The position numbers were made by a program, and so were the translations under genes. Below are positions 1-6,136 of a stretch of 12,809 bases of DNA, piece after piece. The notes beneath the pieces were generated by a model. It was not told where the DNA came from. It saw only the letters and a program-made list of their open reading frames with translations, and did no database searches. This DNA is from Phycisphaerae bacterium (GTDB lineage Bacteria > Planctomycetota > Phycisphaerae > UBA1845 > UTPLA1), in NCBI GenBank assembly GCA_016935885.1, contig JAFGQA010000283.1:1-12809 (forward strand). The letters run 5' to 3'. How positions within the stretch are numbered: the stretch's first letter is position 1; each line of letters opens with the position of its first letter.

Positions 1-50
1 CGACGGGCTGTTTTCCATTGACGTAAGTGCTTGTCAAATAAGAGGCCGAC

Positions 51-79
51 TCTTCGACGTCCAACCAAACTGTCGAAGA
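51..79. repeat. Perfect 8-bp inverted repeat (stem-loop)
   Basis: TCTTCGAC at 51-58 and GTCGAAGA at 72-79 are exact reverse complements with a 13-nt loop. No T-run follows, so it is not a classical terminator. It lies about 160 bp before the first gene and could be an operator, an mRNA structure or the end of an upstream transcript. Positions 1-233 otherwise show no supported gene; one frame is open from 2 to a TGA at 107-109, but it is too short to claim as an upstream gene end. Confidence 0.4.
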
Positions 80-154
80 TGGGTTAGGCGTCGCGCGAAG
101 ATAACATGACCGAGCGTGCCGATTGGCTGGCTCGCTGGCTTGCCGTTTGGCGGA

Positions 155-170
155 CCTGCCCGCCGGCAGG
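155..170. repeat. Short GC-rich palindrome
   Basis: CCTGCC at 155-160 pairs perfectly with GGCAGG at 165-170 around the loop CGCC. Small palindromes of this type are scattered through many high-GC planctomycete genomes. No function can be assigned from the sequence. Confidence 0.4.
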
Positions 171-239
171 CGGATCAACCGTTTACGTTGTTTCCGCGCG
201 GCTCCTTAATGGCCGACAACCGGCCCCTGAGGCATGGCG

Positions 240-1040
240 ATGGATGTCCGGTTGACGATCCACGAACCACGGATGCGGCCGACGCTGGAGGCGTACGGCC
301 TGCGGCAGTACGAGGACTATCTCGCCCCCGCCCTCGGTGAGGCGGTCGGGCGGAGCAAGACCACGCAGACGCGTCGGATCGTACTCGACGGCGCAGATGG
401 TAAGGACACGTTCTACTTGAAGATCTACCGTCACGAGGGCTCACGTCGGCGCCACAGGTTCTTGCGGGACAAGGCGTCGATCGAAGCCCGCAACTACCGG
501 ACGCTGAGCGAGCGGTGCGGCGTGATCGTGCCCGACGTGATCGCGCATGGCTGCCGTCGGCGAGGGTGGCGGCTTCTGGATGCGTTCATCCTGACGCGGG
601 CCGTGCCGCGGGCAACGCCGCTGGATCGCTATGTGCGCATGCGCTGGCCGCGTTTGCAGGCGGCCGTCGACGACCCGATGCGGCACAACTTACTGGAAGG
701 CACGGCGGAGTTGGTATCACGGATGCACGCCCGGGGGTTCTTCCATGTCGATCTGCAATGGCGGAACCTGCTGGTCGTCGACAACGGAACGGATCGGCCG
801 GCATTCGGCATCATCGACTCGGCCCGCGGGGGGCTGCGATGGTGGCGCGTGCATCGGGAGCACGGGCGCCTGCGCGACCTGTCGAGCCTGTACAAACTGG
901 GGCGCCTGTGGCTGACGCGCGGCGAACAGGTCCGCTGGTTGCGGCGCTACCTGGGCGTCCGAAGGCTTTCAGCCGAGCATCGGCTGCTGATTCGGACAAT
1001 CCTGTACGACCGCAGCATCAAGGGCGACGGCACGGCTTGA
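240..1040 (+). CDS. WaaP/InaA-type lipopolysaccharide core kinase
   Basis: This is a predicted protein-kinase-like enzyme that phosphorylates sugars of the LPS inner core at the cytoplasmic membrane. Numbering from the ATG at 234, it shows the nucleotide-binding lysine (FYLKIY, K63), a helix-C glutamate (E85), a catalytic loop HVDLQWRN at 171-178 with D173 and N178, and a metal-binding aspartate in GIIDSARG (D195). That is the compact, C-terminally short kinase plan of the WaaP/InaA (Kdo kinase) family. An ATG at 234 and another at 240 are in frame just after an in-frame TGA at 228-230. GAGG at 229-232 is 7 nt from the ATG at 240 but only 1 nt from that at 234, so 240 is preferred. The stop overlaps the next start (TGATGA), implying coupled translation. 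The exact sugar acceptor cannot be read from sequence, and a small-molecule kinase role is possible. Confidence 0.82.
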   Translation: MDVRLTIHEPRMRPTLEAYGLRQYEDYLAPALGEAVGRSKTTQTRRIVLDGADGKDTFYLKIYRHEGSRRRHRFLRDKASIEARNYRTLSERCGVIVPDVIAHGCRRRGWRLLDAFILTRAVPRATPLDRYVRMRWPRLQAAVDDPMRHNLLEGTAELVSRMHARGFFHVDLQWRNLLVVDNGTDRPAFGIIDSARGGLRWWRVHREHGRLRDLSSLYKLGRLWLTRGEQVRWLRRYLGVRRLSAEHRLLIRTILYDRSIKGDGTA

Positions 1041-2956
1041 TGAAGACCATCCTCGAGATTGAGCCGGCGTACGAATCGGCGCTCCGCGCGGCGGGACTCG
1101 CGGATTTCGACGCCATGATGCGTGTCGAAGGAGGCCCGCCGACCAGCCAGCACAGGCATCGCGAGACCTTGCCGATCCAGATAGATATCGATGGTCGGCG
1201 GGAGCGATTCTTCCTGAAGCGCGTCTTCAAAGTGCCGCCAAAGCACGCGCTCTGGCCGATGATTCGTGGCAGGCGGGGCGCGTCCCAGCCCCATCGCGAG
1301 TGGCACATCCTGGGCGAACTGGGGAAAGCGGGCATTCCCGCGATGCGGCGCGTGGCCTTCGGCGAGCGACGCCGATGCGGCATGCCGGCCCAGGCGTTTC
1401 TGCTGGTCGCGGCCGTGCCGATGGCGTACACGTTGGAGAATTGGCTGGTGCCGGGCTTTCCCAGACCCGCACCGATCGAGAAGCGCCTTCGCGATCGGCT
1501 GATCTACGAGTTGGGCGTGCTGGTCCGAAGGCTCCATGACGCCGGCTTCGACTGGCCGGACATCAGCGCGAAGCACATCTACGCGGCTCCGCGGCCTCAA
1601 GACTGTGGCACAGCGCGGCCTCCGGCCACAACTGGAGTGTGGCACGGGCGTCCCGCGCGTAACCCCACCGGCGAGACGCCGGTGCCACAGGTTTCTTCGC
1701 GAGACGCGAAGATTTCAATCGTCAGTAGTACAGATGCCTTGCCTGTGGGACGGCGACGGCGATGGGATTTCTGCCTGATCGACGTCGAAAGGATGACGAC
1801 GAGGGGTCCTCGCGGCATACCTCCAGATCGAGCGTACGCGACCGTACCCATGATCGAGGAGATGCGCAGGTCCTGGCAGAGGCTCGTCCGCAGCCTGAGC
1901 CCGATGCAGATCGACCGGTCTGATGCCTGGCGCTTCTGGGCGGGCCTGTGTCGTTCGACGGTCCTTCGTTGCGGTGGCCGAGATGACCCCGCCAGAAGAA
2001 ACCGTGATGGCTCGGTTCGGGCGCCCTCGGTGATTGGCGCGGACACGATGCCGCGCCTGCCCGACGACTACGAACACCCACGTTGCGTCCCGCTGAGGAA
2101 GCTGGGCAAGATGTTCGCTGACGAGCAGATGATTCCATGGCTTCGCGCCGCCGGGCTCGATGGCTTCGACGACGTGTTCCGATACAACGCCGGGGGGCAC
2201 ATGACCAAGGCCGGCCTCGCCCCCCACCGCGAACGGATCCGGATGGAAGTCAGCAACGGCTGCGGTCAGACAAGGGCCTTCTACCTGAAGCGGTATGAGC
2301 GCCCGCCGTTGCGGGAACAGATGCGGCGCATCTGGGAATGCGGCGTTAAGAGCAGCACGGCTTGGCGGGAGATGCACTTCCTCAAGAAGCTTTCCGCGCT
2401 CGGCATCCCGACCATGCGCGGCGTGGCGTTCGGCCAAAGGATGAAAGGCTTCCTGGAGAAGCGAAGTTTCGGCATCACCGAGGAGATCCACGGGCAGTCG
2501 TTGGAAGAACTAGCCGAGCAGGCGTCGTCCGATCCGGCCCGAGTGCCCTCGTGGTCACAGCGGCGCGAGATCATCCGGCAACTTGCTCTGCTGGCCCGGC
2601 ACCTGCATCGGAATCACTTGTTTCATCGCGACCTTTATCTTTGCCACGTCTTTCTGACCCATCGGGCCGATGGTGGCATTGTGCTGCGGCTGATCGACCT
2701 TGCTCGCATGATCGAGAAGCCTGCTCGTGAGCACCGCTGGAAGCTCAAGGATCTTGCCGCCCTGGACTACAGCGCCCCAGCGCCCCTTGTGACCCGCGCG
2801 GATCGCATCCGTTTCCTGTATCATTACCAGGCCGACCGCCGGCAGCGTGGATCGATTGACCGACAGTTGCTGGTGGCGGCCCAGGCTCGGACGCGGCGTA
2901 TGGCGCGGCACGATGCGAACCGAGCCAGACGATTCGAGCGAGAGGCCAAGGCGTGA
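1040..2956 (+). CDS. Tandem double WaaP-type LPS kinase (two fused kinase domains)
   Basis: The 638-residue product has two WaaP/RfaP-like kinase domains. Domain 2 is canonical: K417 in FYLKRY, E444, catalytic loop FHRDLYLCHVFL with H529 and D531, and LIDLAR with D553. The HRDxYxCHxFL signature is very close to that of E. coli WaaP. Domain 1 has K60 in FFLKRV, E87 and D248 in LIDVER, but its catalytic loop reads DWPDISAKH, so HRD has become WPD while D174 is kept. Between that loop and D248 lie about 69 residues against 17 in domain 2. Part of the excess is encoded by a palindromic repeat at 1603-1690. The ATG at 1040 overlaps the previous stop; the frame is open back to 515, but that part lies inside the first kinase. 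The two domains could once have been separate genes: an ATG at 2049 (M337) would start domain 2 alone. Likely role: phosphorylation of LPS core sugars. Confidence 0.8.
   Translation: MKTILEIEPAYESALRAAGLADFDAMMRVEGGPPTSQHRHRETLPIQIDIDGRRERFFLKRVFKVPPKHALWPMIRGRRGASQPHREWHILGELGKAGIPAMRRVAFGERRRCGMPAQAFLLVAAVPMAYTLENWLVPGFPRPAPIEKRLRDRLIYELGVLVRRLHDAGFDWPDISAKHIYAAPRPQDCGTARPPATTGVWHGRPARNPTGETPVPQVSSRDAKISIVSSTDALPVGRRRRWDFCLIDVERMTTRGPRGIPPDRAYATVPMIEEMRRSWQRLVRSLSPMQIDRSDAWRFWAGLCRSTVLRCGGRDDPARRNRDGSVRAPSVIGADTMPRLPDDYEHPRCVPLRKLGKMFADEQMIPWLRAAGLDGFDDVFRYNAGGHMTKAGLAPHRERIRMEVSNGCGQTRAFYLKRYERPPLREQMRRIWECGVKSSTAWREMHFLKKLSALGIPTMRGVAFGQRMKGFLEKRSFGITEEIHGQSLEELAEQASSDPARVPSWSQRREIIRQLALLARHLHRNHLFHRDLYLCHVFLTHRADGGIVLRLIDLARMIEKPAREHRWKLKDLAALDYSAPAPLVTRADRIRFLYHYQADRRQRGSIDRQLLVAAQARTRRMARHDANRARRFEREAKA
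1603..1690. repeat. Palindromic repeat element inserted in frame within the kinase gene
   Basis: The ends CTGTGGCAC (1603-1611) and GTGCCACAG (1682-1690) are perfect inverted repeats. Inside, TGTGGC 1604-1609 pairs with GCCACA 1625-1630. A long hairpin pairs 1638-1652 with 1675-1689 (15 positions, one mismatch). In the gene frame it reads as HGRPAR...TGETPVPQ, a translated repeat I recognise as frequent in planctomycete proteins. It resembles the element at 12055-12145, which also has GTGGCAC-type ends. The gene stays open through it. I infer a non-autonomous palindromic element; no transposase is nearby. Confidence 0.7.
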
Positions 2957-4131
2957 AGACCGCCATCGTGATAGAGCACATGGAGGCGTGGCGCGGTGGG
3001 GCCGAGACGTCCACGATGGAGTTGGCCCGCCTGTTGACGGAGCGGGGACACGATATCCACATGGTCACATCGACCACCGCGCCGTCGACGCCTGGCAGCA
3101 CCATTCATCAGATCCCGACCGGGACCACGCTTCGCCCGTTGCGGACACTGACCTTCGTTCGCAAGGCCACCGAGTTCCTGCAACGAGACAGATTCGACGT
3201 CGTCCTTGCCATTTCGCCCGTGGCCTGCGCGGACGTGTATCAGCCACGGGGCGGGTTACTGGGCGAATCCATGGAACGGAACGTGGCCACGCGCCCCACC
3301 GCCACCCGTCGGATGATGAAACGGGCCTTGATGGCCATGAACTTCAAACGGCAATCGCTGCTGGAACTCGAGCGAAGGATCTTCCGTCGGGACGGCCCGC
3401 TCATCGCCGCCGTCTCGCGCTACGTCGCACGACAATGCAAACGGTTCTACGGAGCCGACTCGCGTCGCGTTCGGGTCGTATTCAATGGCGTCAATGCGAA
3501 TTCGGCCTCGGAAGACGAGCGAGCGGCCGCGCGGGCCGAGCTGCGCGCTCAGTACCATATCAACGACGACACGCTGCTGCTGTTGTTTATCGCGCACAAC
3601 TTCCGGCTGAAGGGCCTGTACCCACTGATTGAGACGATCTCGAGGCTTGTGGTTTCGGGATTCACCGATTTCCGACTGTTGGTTCTGGGGCGGGACAACC
3701 CGACCCGTTATCAGCGCCGACTGGACGCGCTGGAACTTACCCGCTTCGTAACCTTCGCGGGCCCGACACAGCGGACCACCTCGTTCTACCACGCCGCCGA
3801 CGTCTGCGTTCACCCTACCTACTTTGACCCGTGCAGCCGGGTCGTCCTCGAAGCGCTTTGGCTCGGTGTGCCCTGCATCACGACGTCGTTCAACGGCGCG
3901 TCTGAAGTGATCCGCGACGGGATCGAGGGTTTCGTCATCGACACGCCCGACAATGTCGGACTGTGGGCCCGGCGGATCGATGAATTGCGTTCGCCCGAGT
4001 TGCGCCGCAAGATGTCTGAACGGGCGACGTCGCTGCGTGACAGGATCAGCATGCGGCGACACGTGGAGGAACTGGACGCCGTGCTCACGGAGGCCGCCGA
4101 ACGAAGGCACGACCGTTGCCGAACCGTGTGA
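2953..4131 (+). CDS. GT4-family glycosyltransferase, WaaG-like (LPS core)
   Basis: This is a predicted retaining GT-B glycosyltransferase that moves a sugar from a nucleotide donor onto the LPS core at the inner membrane. The N-terminal half has the acceptor-side start MKTAIVIEHM with a GGAE loop (15-18). The C-terminal half has the usual GT4 donor-site signs: FRLKG (K220), HPTYFDPCSRVVLE (287-300) and the following GVPCITTSFNGASEVI. The E-x7-E motif appears here as D292-x7-E300. At 392 residues it is full length. The start is GTG, overlapping the kinase stop as GTGA, with GAGAGAGG at 2939-2945 as a plausible Shine-Dalgarno. Position between WaaP-type kinases and lipid genes supports an LPS core role, as in waaG-waaP clusters. 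The donor and acceptor sugars are not readable. Confidence 0.85.
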   Translation: MKTAIVIEHMEAWRGGAETSTMELARLLTERGHDIHMVTSTTAPSTPGSTIHQIPTGTTLRPLRTLTFVRKATEFLQRDRFDVVLAISPVACADVYQPRGGLLGESMERNVATRPTATRRMMKRALMAMNFKRQSLLELERRIFRRDGPLIAAVSRYVARQCKRFYGADSRRVRVVFNGVNANSASEDERAAARAELRAQYHINDDTLLLLFIAHNFRLKGLYPLIETISRLVVSGFTDFRLLVLGRDNPTRYQRRLDALELTRFVTFAGPTQRTTSFYHAADVCVHPTYFDPCSRVVLEALWLGVPCITTSFNGASEVIRDGIEGFVIDTPDNVGLWARRIDELRSPELRRKMSERATSLRDRISMRRHVEELDAVLTEAAERRHDRCRTV

Positions 4132-4139
4132 GGGATGTT

Positions 4140-4148
4140 GGAGGAAGG
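4140..4148 (+). promoter_or_regulatory. Shine-Dalgarno deciding the TTG start at 4152
   Basis: GGAGGAAGG at 4140-4148 lies just after the glycosyltransferase stop (4129-4131); its GGAGG core is 7 nt from the TTG at 4152-4154. It favours that start over the in-frame TTG at 4116, which has no such site and would overlap the upstream gene. Confidence 0.65.
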
Positions 4149-4151
4149 ACC

Positions 4152-4964
4152 TTGCCGGAAGACGACTCAGGTTTCCTAGGGCGACTGCTTGGAAGGAGGA
4201 AGAAGGGGCTGGTCGAGCCCATCCGGGAAGAATTGCCAATCTCCCAGCCCACGATCGGGCTCTGTTTCGACTATGAGCGAGGCCTGGCGTACGACAGTGA
4301 ATACCTGTCCGACGTGGGGCTGGACCAGGTCATGAAGACGCTCGATCGCCACGGGCTGCGGGCCACCTTCAACTGCCCGGCCAAGCTGTGCGAAACCGCA
4401 CCGAACAAGCTCAAGCTGATCGTCGAGGCCGGCCACGAACTGGCGGTCCTCGGCTACGCGGACGAATCCCCACACGACCTCGCTGACGACGCCCTGAAAC
4501 AGATGGTGTACACATGTCGCAACGCCTTCCTGAACCGGGGCTATCAACCGATCGGATTCCGCTCACCGCACTCACGTTGGGACGAGCGATTGCCCGCTGA
4601 ATTGGTCAGGCAGCGATTCGTCTACAATGCGGAGCACGAACACGCCAGGCATCCGTACATCCTGTTGCCTGGCGACCCGCCGTTGGTTCGGATCCCGGTG
4701 CGCACGGACGATCGAGCCTTGCGCAGCCGAAAAGAGAAGAGAGAGCTGGCCGTCTCGAAGCACCATCGCGTTGTCCGGAAGGCCATCCAGGACCGCCATT
4801 TCGTCACGATTGGTTTCCATCCGTGGATACTCGCCGAGAACGTCGAACGGATGCGCCATTGGGAAGAATGGTTGGAAACCGCCATCCGATCCGGTGCCAA
4901 GGTGCTTGCGCTGGAGGACATCCTGCCTGCGAGATACCGGAACGCAGAATCCATGGATGATTGA
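4152..4964 (+). CDS. Polysaccharide deacetylase (NodB-fold) family protein, metal site altered
   Basis: The product (270 residues from TTG) follows the NodB/carbohydrate esterase 4 fold. It has motif 1 LCFDYERG (D40, E42), the ATFNCP strand (71-76), GHELAV (95-100 region), IGFRSPHSRW with R137, and GFHPW with H223. Such enzymes remove acetyl groups from amino sugars using a metal held by Asp-His-His. The usual second motif (H-G-Y-x-H after 'AV') reads AVLGYADESPHDL here, so both metal-binding histidine positions appear to be L100 and D104. H108 lies four residues later and might substitute. There is no signal peptide, so it would act in the cytoplasm, fitting a role on a lipid-linked sugar intermediate. 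TTG at 4152 is chosen for its strong Shine-Dalgarno. plsY starts 6 bp after the stop. The fold call is firm; activity is doubtful. Confidence 0.75.
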   Translation: MPEDDSGFLGRLLGRRKKGLVEPIREELPISQPTIGLCFDYERGLAYDSEYLSDVGLDQVMKTLDRHGLRATFNCPAKLCETAPNKLKLIVEAGHELAVLGYADESPHDLADDALKQMVYTCRNAFLNRGYQPIGFRSPHSRWDERLPAELVRQRFVYNAEHEHARHPYILLPGDPPLVRIPVRTDDRALRSRKEKRELAVSKHHRVVRKAIQDRHFVTIGFHPWILAENVERMRHWEEWLETAIRSGAKVLALEDILPARYRNAESMDD

Positions 4965-4970
4965 TCCGTC

Positions 4971-5645
4971 ATGCCGATTGCCTGGCAACTTGCCTTGTTG
5001 TTCATTGGATCGTATCTACTCGGCGGCGTTCCGTTCGGGCTGGTGGTGGCCCGGCTCAAGGGCGTGGACATCCGTAAGCGCGGCAGCGGCAACGTCGGCG
5101 CGACCAACGTCGGCCGGGTCCTCGGACGCAAATGGGGTGTCCTGGTCCTGGTGCTGGACGCGACCAAGGGGGCATTGACGACGGTCTTGGCAAGCGTGCT
5201 CCTGATGCACCGGGACGGCCGCTTTGCAGACGTCGGCCAGGTGCATCGCGATCTTGTATTGCTCAGCACCGGCGTGTGCTGCGTTATCGGAAGCATCGCG
5301 CCGGTCTACCTGCGGTTTAGAGGGGGTAAGGGTGTCGCAACGTCGCTGGGCGTCGTTTTGGGCATTTATCCTTATTTGACCTTGCCCGGTCTGGCCGCGC
5401 TGGCGGTGTGGGCAATCGTCGTCTTGGCCAGCCGGTATGTGTCACTGGGGTCGATCGCGGCGGCGTGCGTGCTGCCGGTCGCCTTCATCGCCATATCGTG
5501 GTTTTCGCACTGGCCGCTTGCCGACCACTACCCGTTACTGGGACTGTGCCTGGTGATGTCGTCGGCCGTGCTGCTCCGTCACCGTGGGAATATGGGCCGC
5601 CTGCTGTCCGGGACTGAAAGCAGGATCGGCGGGAGCCCTTCTTGA
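4971..5645 (+). CDS. plsY: Acyl-phosphate:glycerol-3-phosphate acyltransferase PlsY
   Basis: PlsY transfers an acyl chain from acyl-phosphate to glycerol-3-phosphate, giving lysophosphatidic acid, the first step of phospholipid synthesis, in the inner membrane. The family's conserved loops are clear: SYLLGGVPFG near the N-terminus, RGSGNVGATNVGR with the G-S-G-N and T-N-x-x-R signature, and FRGGKGVATSLG. Several hydrophobic segments alternate with these loops, as expected for the multi-pass protein. The C-terminus ends with the usual arginine-rich GRLLSGTESRIG stretch. Length (224) is normal to slightly long. It starts 6 bp after the deacetylase stop without a clear Shine-Dalgarno, so translation is probably coupled. 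It is the last gene of the operon, with a hairpin terminator about 18 bp downstream. It is often found away from LPS genes, so its place here is notable. Confidence 0.95.
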   Translation: MPIAWQLALLFIGSYLLGGVPFGLVVARLKGVDIRKRGSGNVGATNVGRVLGRKWGVLVLVLDATKGALTTVLASVLLMHRDGRFADVGQVHRDLVLLSTGVCCVIGSIAPVYLRFRGGKGVATSLGVVLGIYPYLTLPGLAALAVWAIVVLASRYVSLGSIAAACVLPVAFIAISWFSHWPLADHYPLLGLCLVMSSAVLLRHRGNMGRLLSGTESRIGGSPS

Positions 5646-5662
5646 GCGTTCATCCCAAGCGA

Positions 5663-5689
5663 CCGTCTCGAGGCCGTGAGGCGGGTTTT
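5663..5689 (+). terminator. Probable Rho-independent terminator after plsY
   Basis: CCGTCTC (5663-5669) pairs with GAGGCGG (5678-5684), seven pairs including one T-G wobble, around an 8-nt loop, and is followed by G and TTTT (5686-5689). It lies 17 bp after the plsY stop on the operon strand. The T-run is short, so termination may be partial. Confidence 0.5.
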
Positions 5690-5704
5690 CCAAGCCGTCT
5701 CGAC

Positions 5705-5722
5705 GGACCGGAAGGCCGGTCC
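5705..5722. repeat. Perfect 7-bp palindrome
   Basis: GGACCGG (5705-5711) and CCGGTCC (5716-5722) are exact reverse complements around the tetraloop AAGG. No T-run follows. It may back up the terminator just upstream or be another small dispersed palindrome. Confidence 0.45.
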
Positions 5723-5833
5723 ACCTATACGGCAATGTTCCCATAGCCTTCAATCGTGCCTACCGGACGTTGGCCACATTGGTTTCTGGGGCAATCCACA
5801 TTCCATGATCGCTACGGCCTGCCTTGAACACAC

Positions 5834-5862
5834 TTGATCGGCGCCGTTTGTGGAGGTAGACT
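5834..5862 (+). promoter_or_regulatory. Weak candidate sigma-70 promoter for the lipoprotein gene
   Basis: TTGATC (5834-5839) and TAGACT (5857-5862) are separated by exactly 17 bp; each matches four of six consensus bases. It would give a leader of about 270 nt before the ATG at 6137. Chance matches of this quality are common. Confidence 0.25.
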
Positions 5863-5975
5863 CATCAGTAGTAATCCTAGTTATGCCGTGTGTTCGCCCC
5901 GACCTGACCGGCTCAGGATTCGGTTGGGAAGGCGTCTCGAACCATGGTAACCATCAACTTGGGGGGGCTGATGGG

Positions 5976-6028
5976 GCCTCGCAATGCAACCCATTGAGGC
6001 TGCCGGCACCCACGCAATCGTGTGGGTG
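5976..6028 (+). promoter_or_regulatory. Two stem-loops in the lipoprotein leader
   Basis: The first hairpin pairs GCCTC-(GC bulge)-AATG (5976-5986) with CATTGAGGC (5992-6000) around loop CAACC. The second pairs CACCCAC (6007-6013) with GTGGGTG (6022-6028) around an 8-nt loop. They lie 110-160 nt before the gene start. I recognise no known riboswitch consensus. They could be mRNA stability elements or a small RNA. Confidence 0.3.
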
Positions 6029-6122
6029 TGCGACACACGTTTCACAGGATGACGGGGTTCCGCCGCAAGGCGAGGCATGCATAGAGGGGCGCGGGCGGAC
6101 GACCGACCGCCAGCGAAAGGTT

Positions 6123-6130
6123 GGAGAGGA
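6123..6130 (+). promoter_or_regulatory. Shine-Dalgarno fixing the lipoprotein start at 6137
   Basis: GGAGAGGA at 6123-6130 is 6 nt from the ATG at 6137, which opens directly onto a signal peptide. The in-frame ATG at 6077 would add 20 arginine-rich residues and has no comparable site. Confidence 0.75.
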
Positions 6131-6136
6131 ACAGAG

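Larger units (their letters stand above)
5646..6136. other. Intergenic region, no supported gene
   Basis: These 491 bp separate plsY from the lipoprotein gene. Short open frames on both strands have no recognisable domain and no good ribosome-binding site. The stretch holds the operon terminator, a palindrome, a weak promoter candidate and a leader with stem-loops, each listed separately. Confidence 0.6.

Noticed and set aside
2..109. C-terminal end of an upstream gene
   Set aside because: Only 35 open codons with no recognisable motif; too short to support from this window.
515..1039. Upstream extension of the double-kinase frame
   Set aside because: It lies wholly inside the first kinase gene in another frame; the ATG at 1040 overlaps the previous stop and begins the kinase fold.
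5940..6060. Riboswitch
   Set aside because: Two hairpins are visible but they match no consensus I know, and the downstream gene is not a typical metabolic target.
6077..6136. Earlier ATG for the lipoprotein
   Set aside because: It adds an arginine-rich stretch before the signal peptide and lacks the ribosome-binding site that precedes 6137.
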